Positions 60,107 through 64,000 of a stretch of 64,000 nucleotides of DNA are shown one piece after another. The notes under the pieces are model-generated. The model saw nothing but the letters and a program-made list of their open reading frames with translations. It made no database searches and had not been told where the DNA came from. The stretch spans positions 73,164,001 through 73,228,000 of the forward strand of contig CM056573.1 in the NCBI GenBank assembly GCA_029721435.1, given 5' to 3'. The first letter of the stretch is position 1, and the number at the start of each line of letters is the position of its first letter. Both the position numbers and the translations under genes were made by a program. This DNA comes from Gymnothorax reevesii. Lineage: Eukaryota; Chordata; Actinopteri; Anguilliformes; Muraenidae.

Positions 60107-60726
60107 AATGACAAATATTCAGTACCATAAAGAAGAGTAGGTTCAATCATACTGCCATAAAGGTATGCTTTAGCAGAACACGACAGGCCAAGATAAGCAA
60201 ACACCTTCTTTGTCAGACCAAAAGCTGCTTTCCGCCCTGCACTCACTCCAGTTTCAACGTGGCCGTCGGTTTTACATTCACATTCAGAGGAAAACCTAAC
60301 TCCCAAAACATCAAGGGAGACGACGTTGTCCAAATCATCCTGACTCAGAAACCAGGTTGATTGACTTTTCAACATATTGTTTCCCACAATCATACATTTT
60401 GATTTCTTGATACCAAAGTTGAAGTGTCACTGACATGAATAAGAGAAGCAAGTGTCAATGAGCATCTGTAATCCTGGTGCTGTCAGCGCAAAAATAGTTA
60501 TGTCATCTGCATGTGCTGTACAATTAAACTTATTCCCACTAATCCTGATACCCGCATCACAGTCTCTAAGGCACTTCAAAAGATCATTAATAAACTGAAT
60601 AAAAAGTTTTGGTGACAATACACTGCCCTGCTCAATTCCTGAAGAAATAGGAAAAGGAGAGGTATAGGAGCTGCCAACCCAAACAATTGAGGCTGATGTT
60701 CTGTACAGTAGTAATAAAAAGACCCA

Positions 60727-62727
60727 GGGCTCTAATTTCCTGGCGCAGCGCAGCTGGCGTAGCGAGGCGCAGCCCGCGCAGTGGTAATTTCGTACGGCGC
60801 AGCCCGCGTAGTGGTAATTTCGTGAGGTGCGCAGCCTTCGGTAGACGAAGGTGCGCCGAGATGGGTGTGGCGGCGTAGTAGGGGGAGGTGTCACATATTC
60901 ATCAAGACGCAGTGACAATTTCGTTGAAAAAGTCTCCGCTGGAGTTGCGCAGAAAACTCGCCAGCTCCAACCTGAGAGTGCGCACATGACACCGAAATCT
61001 CACAGGCAGGTTTACAGAATGTCAGGCACATTTCAATGCAAGAAAAAATTACAGGAAGCACTATTTAATGTAACTATCTGAATAAGGACATAAATTATAT
61101 TATCTATATCGATTGTCCTGATGTCAGGCAGTTGCCACGCGTAATGGAAACTTGACCTGGCTTAATCAACGCAACTGAATCTCTGATGCAAACTCTAACG
61201 ACTTCACATCTTTCTCAGCCAACCACAAACTGTATGATATATATCGAATGCTTGCGTTCTATGCTCATTAAAGCCGCTTGCACACTGGACGCAAAACGAA
61301 TTTTTCGCACGACTGATTACAGACAAAGTCAATGCAAAGACGCGATAGTCGGACAGGGTTTTAATATAGCTCCGTGTCCGAGAGTCATAAAAGTTCTAGT
61401 TTTTCCGAGTATTCCAGGAATTATTAGACGTGCAAACTTGGCTATGTTTGTGTTCGGCCTTCACAAAATGCAAATTGATAGCTATCGACTTTTCTTGGTC
61501 TTTTTAGCCTATTCATTTGTTTTCTTCCGTTGAAGATAGACATCAGTAATTATTCGGTGTTTCTTTTGAAAATTAGTCAGATGGATCGAACAGATTCACG
61601 CTTTATTTCCACAGCAGAGATAATATAGTGCGTGAGCAAATCAATTCCATGACCACTGACAGAGTGAAGAAATCATCGCATGCACGATCAAGACTGTCCG
61701 ACACGAAATGCAAATTACTCCATGTCCAGCAGCCAGCAAAAAGTAAAAGTATTGATATGAGAACAGATTTATAACGAAATAAAGAATAAAAATATATCAG
61801 CAACAAACGTGATATCAAGCAAAGATGACCCGCCAATAAATAAATCGCAGTGTTCATTGGATGCTCTGTTGTTAAAATGTTTCTTTTTATTCTTTATTTC
61901 ATTATCAATCTGTTCTAATCGTCCTTTTTTTTGGCTGTCAGACACGGAGGCATTGTACATTGTCTCGCGCCAGTGTCGACTCACTTTATTGAGCAGAGCT
62001 TACACAGAAACATTGATTTAAACTCTCGGTACTCATCTTGAAGAACTGAACTCTCTTGTCAAACAAACATTCACGTTTAATGTCTGAAAGAGTCAGTAGA
62101 TTTGAAGAAATTAAAAACAATAATAGACTGTCGGACACGACGATTTATTAAAACCCTGTCAGACCTTTGGACACAAGACGCAATCTGTCAAGCGAAAAAT
62201 TCGTTTCGCGTCCAGTGTGCAAGCGGCTTAATACTAGGCTACTATTATTGTCACTTATGTTTTATCGTCTTTAGTGGGGGAAAGGAATGCAGCCTGATTG
62301 CTATGATCTCGTACTGAGTTAAGATCACATGTTGGAAATAAATGTGTAACGTATCTTGCTTTGTTGTATATGCATGTTAATCCCAAAATTTTAAGCAGCT
62401 TCAGTTTGTAATAATAGGAACACGCTATCCATCGTTTCTCTTACCAGTGAGCAAGATTTGACTCGGCTGGGTCGCCTTCTATATTCTAACACATTAAAGG
62501 TGAGGTGAAGAGCTCATTTGACTGGTGAAGATTTGACTCGGCTGTGTTATACCCAAACACGCCTTCTTTGCCAACTTGCGCTGGAAGGAGGGGCAGAGGC
62601 GGGACAGAGGAGTACTTGCGCCAGGCTACGCCGGGCACGAAATTGCCACATACGCCTGGACACACCCCGTTGGTGCGGCGCACCCCCCATGCGCCGCGCC
62701 TGCGCCTGGTCTACGAAATTAGAGCCC
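60727..62727 (-). mobile_element. Composite nested DNA element, copy 2, inside the LINE
   Basis: 2001 bp, the reverse complement of copy 1 with high similarity throughout, flanked by CCA at 60724-60726 and 62728-62730. It splits the LINE reverse transcriptase. It contains the same inner element at the same place. Confidence 0.85.
61272..62228. mobile_element. Inner element of copy 2
   Basis: AGCCGCTTGCA termini with TAA at 61269-61271 and 62229-62231; the counterpart of 57511-58463 in reverse orientation. Confidence 0.75.
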
Positions 62728-63734
62728 CCAGTGTGATTGTGGTAGTTTCTCTCTGTTTGAAAAAGATGCCATCACACCAGACCTTATCAAAACATTTTTT
62801 TGCATCCAGCGCACAAATATAAACTGGGGAACCATTTTGTGATGCATACAACCAAATGTCATTCATAAAGAAACATGCTTGTGCTGTTCCCACACCCTTG
62901 CGAAAATCAAACTGTTTAGGACAACTGTCATCATGGGGCATCGTATACATTTCACACATTTTCAGCAAAGTCAAAGTGATAGGTTGATAATTACAAACAT
63001 CTCGTGGATTAAGAGACGACTTCTCCCAAACAGGGATAATTACACCAGTAGAAAAAGTACGTAGAACAATATCGTAAGTTTAAGGTGAACAACCTTGCAA
63101 GATGATTACATAAGATAACAATCCATACATCTGGTGTTCAACAGTGATACCATCAATACCTGGACTACTGTTCTTCTTGAGTTTATGAATCAAAGCCCCT
63201 ATCGACGTTGAGGAGACTCTAACATCAGAAGGAACACCTATTTCAGAATTGAACCATTCATTTACTTGGTTACTAATTGCCTCTTGATGCTTAGTAAGCT
63301 CATTCCTGTCCAGAAAAAAATATTCTCTAAAATCACTGGCTTTTACAGGTATGTCAGATTTATTTCTACCCTTCTGGATCGATAGTTTCCAGAACGGTGT
63401 AGTACACCTTTGTGCCATCAGTGAATTCAGCCTATTTTCACTGACAATCTACAACCTTCTGCGCATTTCTTCTCATTGCCTGTCTAAGCACCTTCTTGGC
63501 GTGTTTCCAACACTCATATACAACATTACTACGTGGCCAACCATTACTAATTCATAAAAAACCACCAAAAGCACTTTTTGTCTCTCAGGTTAGATAAAGC
63601 AGGGCACCAGTATGGCTTGGGCAAAAATCTAATCTTTGGTTTCATAACCTCTTCAACCGACTCAAAAATACAGTCACCAATTGCATCAAGCTGAGATTCT
63701 ATCATTGACTGTGCTTCTTCCCTCCCAACTAACA

Positions 63735-63938
63735 CAGGGGTAGGGAACCTTCTCCAGAAATAGCCACTGTGGGTGCGGGCTTCCATACCAACCAAGCTGC
63801 TACACACCTGATTCTACTAATCAACCTCTGGAATGTTTGTTAAGGGCCTTGATTAGTAGAATCAGGTGTGTAGCAGCTTGGTTGGTAGGAAAACCAGCAC
63901 CCACAGTGGCTCTTTCTGAAGAAGGTTCCCTACCCCTG
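63735..63938. mobile_element. hAT-like foldback miniature element inside the LINE
   Basis: Almost perfect inverted arms of about 90 bp starting CAGGGGTAGGGAACC. Flanking 8-mers AACTAACA (63727-63734) and AACTAAGA (63939-63946) match at 7 of 8 bases. The CAGGGG start and 8-bp duplication are hAT signatures. The LINE frame continues on both sides. Confidence 0.85.
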
Positions 63939-64000
63939 AACTAAGACATCATCCTGAATAAAGGACAATTGATTACGTTTTTCTTCTAACCTTTCTTGAT

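Larger units (their letters stand above)
59063..64000 (-). mobile_element. LINE retrotransposon, broken by three insertions, running off the window
   Basis: A non-LTR retrotransposon read from right to left. Its 3' end is near 59166 with a TTTA-type tail and an (ATTACA)n tract at 59199-59222. Coding pieces join in order across inserted elements at 63735-63938, 60727-62727 and 59657-60106. The 5' end lies beyond 64000. Confidence 0.8.
59259..64000 (-). pseudogene. LINE ORF2 reverse transcriptase, fragmented
   Basis: From right to left: ELEK-like region with REEAQSMIESQLDAIG (63700 area), then KKNSSPGIDGITVEHQMYG (63150-63200), PKQFDFRKGVGTAQACFF and CALDAKKCFDKVWCDGIF (62770-62910), then after the 2-kb insertion SGIEQGSVLSPKLF and the catalytic CTAHADDITIF (60500-60640), where the usual YADD reads HADD. 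LGVRFSSECECK and SMIEPTLLYGTEYLSL follow (60110-60330), and the C-terminal part lies at 59259-59600. The enzyme would reverse-transcribe its RNA at the target site. Stops and frame shifts plus three insertions make it dead. The clade is probably within the jockey/CR1-like LINEs but is not fixed. Confidence 0.75.

Noticed and set aside
57008..62727. Single large palindromic gene or amplicon
   Set aside because: Different 3-bp flanks and interruption of a LINE show two independent transposon insertions.
1..64000. CRISPR arrays, bacterial operons or defence systems
   Set aside because: No regularly spaced repeats or prokaryotic gene organisation; gene structure and repeats are those of a fish nuclear genome.

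Overview
The window is nuclear DNA of a ray-finned fish, most likely a teleost. It carries one host protein-coding gene with a clear identity, foxa2, as a two-exon gene at 3952-6067 on the + strand. The encoded 409-residue protein is closely FOXA2-like along its whole length. The rest is intergenic DNA with several fish-type repeat families: Tc1/mariner, sushi-like Ty3/Gypsy, PIF/Harbinger, piggyBac-like and hAT-like miniature elements, tRNA- and 5S-derived SINEs, and LINEs. No bacterial-type operons, CRISPR arrays or tRNA/rRNA genes were found. The species cannot be named from the sequence alone.

Layout. 1-3540: inverted-repeat and mariner-like miniature elements. 3541-6315: foxa2 with upstream region, an 886-bp intron containing forkhead-type motifs, and a poly(A) signal. 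6316-11650: mostly unique flank with microsatellites, two candidate forkhead-motif sites and a perfect 58-bp-arm AT palindrome. 11660-15165: two Tc1-like transposons next to or inside an older repeat. 15546-21100: a Ty3/Gypsy chromovirus with near-identical LTRs, lying inside a foldback element. 21861-23803: a decayed PIF/Harbinger element. 23830-28470: mostly unique DNA with small foldbacks. 28474-32394: a 1.09-kb tandem duplication whose second copy is split by two insertions. 32395-33700: unique DNA, a possible conserved non-coding block. 33761-39036: Tc1 remnant, two solo LTRs and a 5S-derived SINE. 40936-41260: tRNA-derived SINE. 43268-51214: a Tc1-like element spread over 8 kb by later insertions. 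51217-56600: LINE tail, miniature elements and unique DNA. 57008-64000: two inverted copies of a 2-kb element-within-element, and a LINE on the minus strand broken by three insertions.

How it fits together. foxa2 encodes a winged-helix pioneer factor of endoderm, notochord and floor plate. Its intron and 3' flank hold several perfect forkhead-type motifs, which would fit autoregulation (inference from motifs only). The mobile elements are mostly non-autonomous or broken. The two most nearly intact are the Gypsy at 15579-20897 (gag open; pol carries one frame change and two TGA codons) and the DD34E Tc1 transposase at 13853-14890 (one TGA). Several insertions can be ordered in time from target-site duplications and from uninterrupted paralogous copies elsewhere in the window. 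I did not find a convincing unknown gene system. The most unusual structures are the nested 2-kb element mobilised as a unit, the self-priming signature in the Gypsy element and the perfect AT palindrome.
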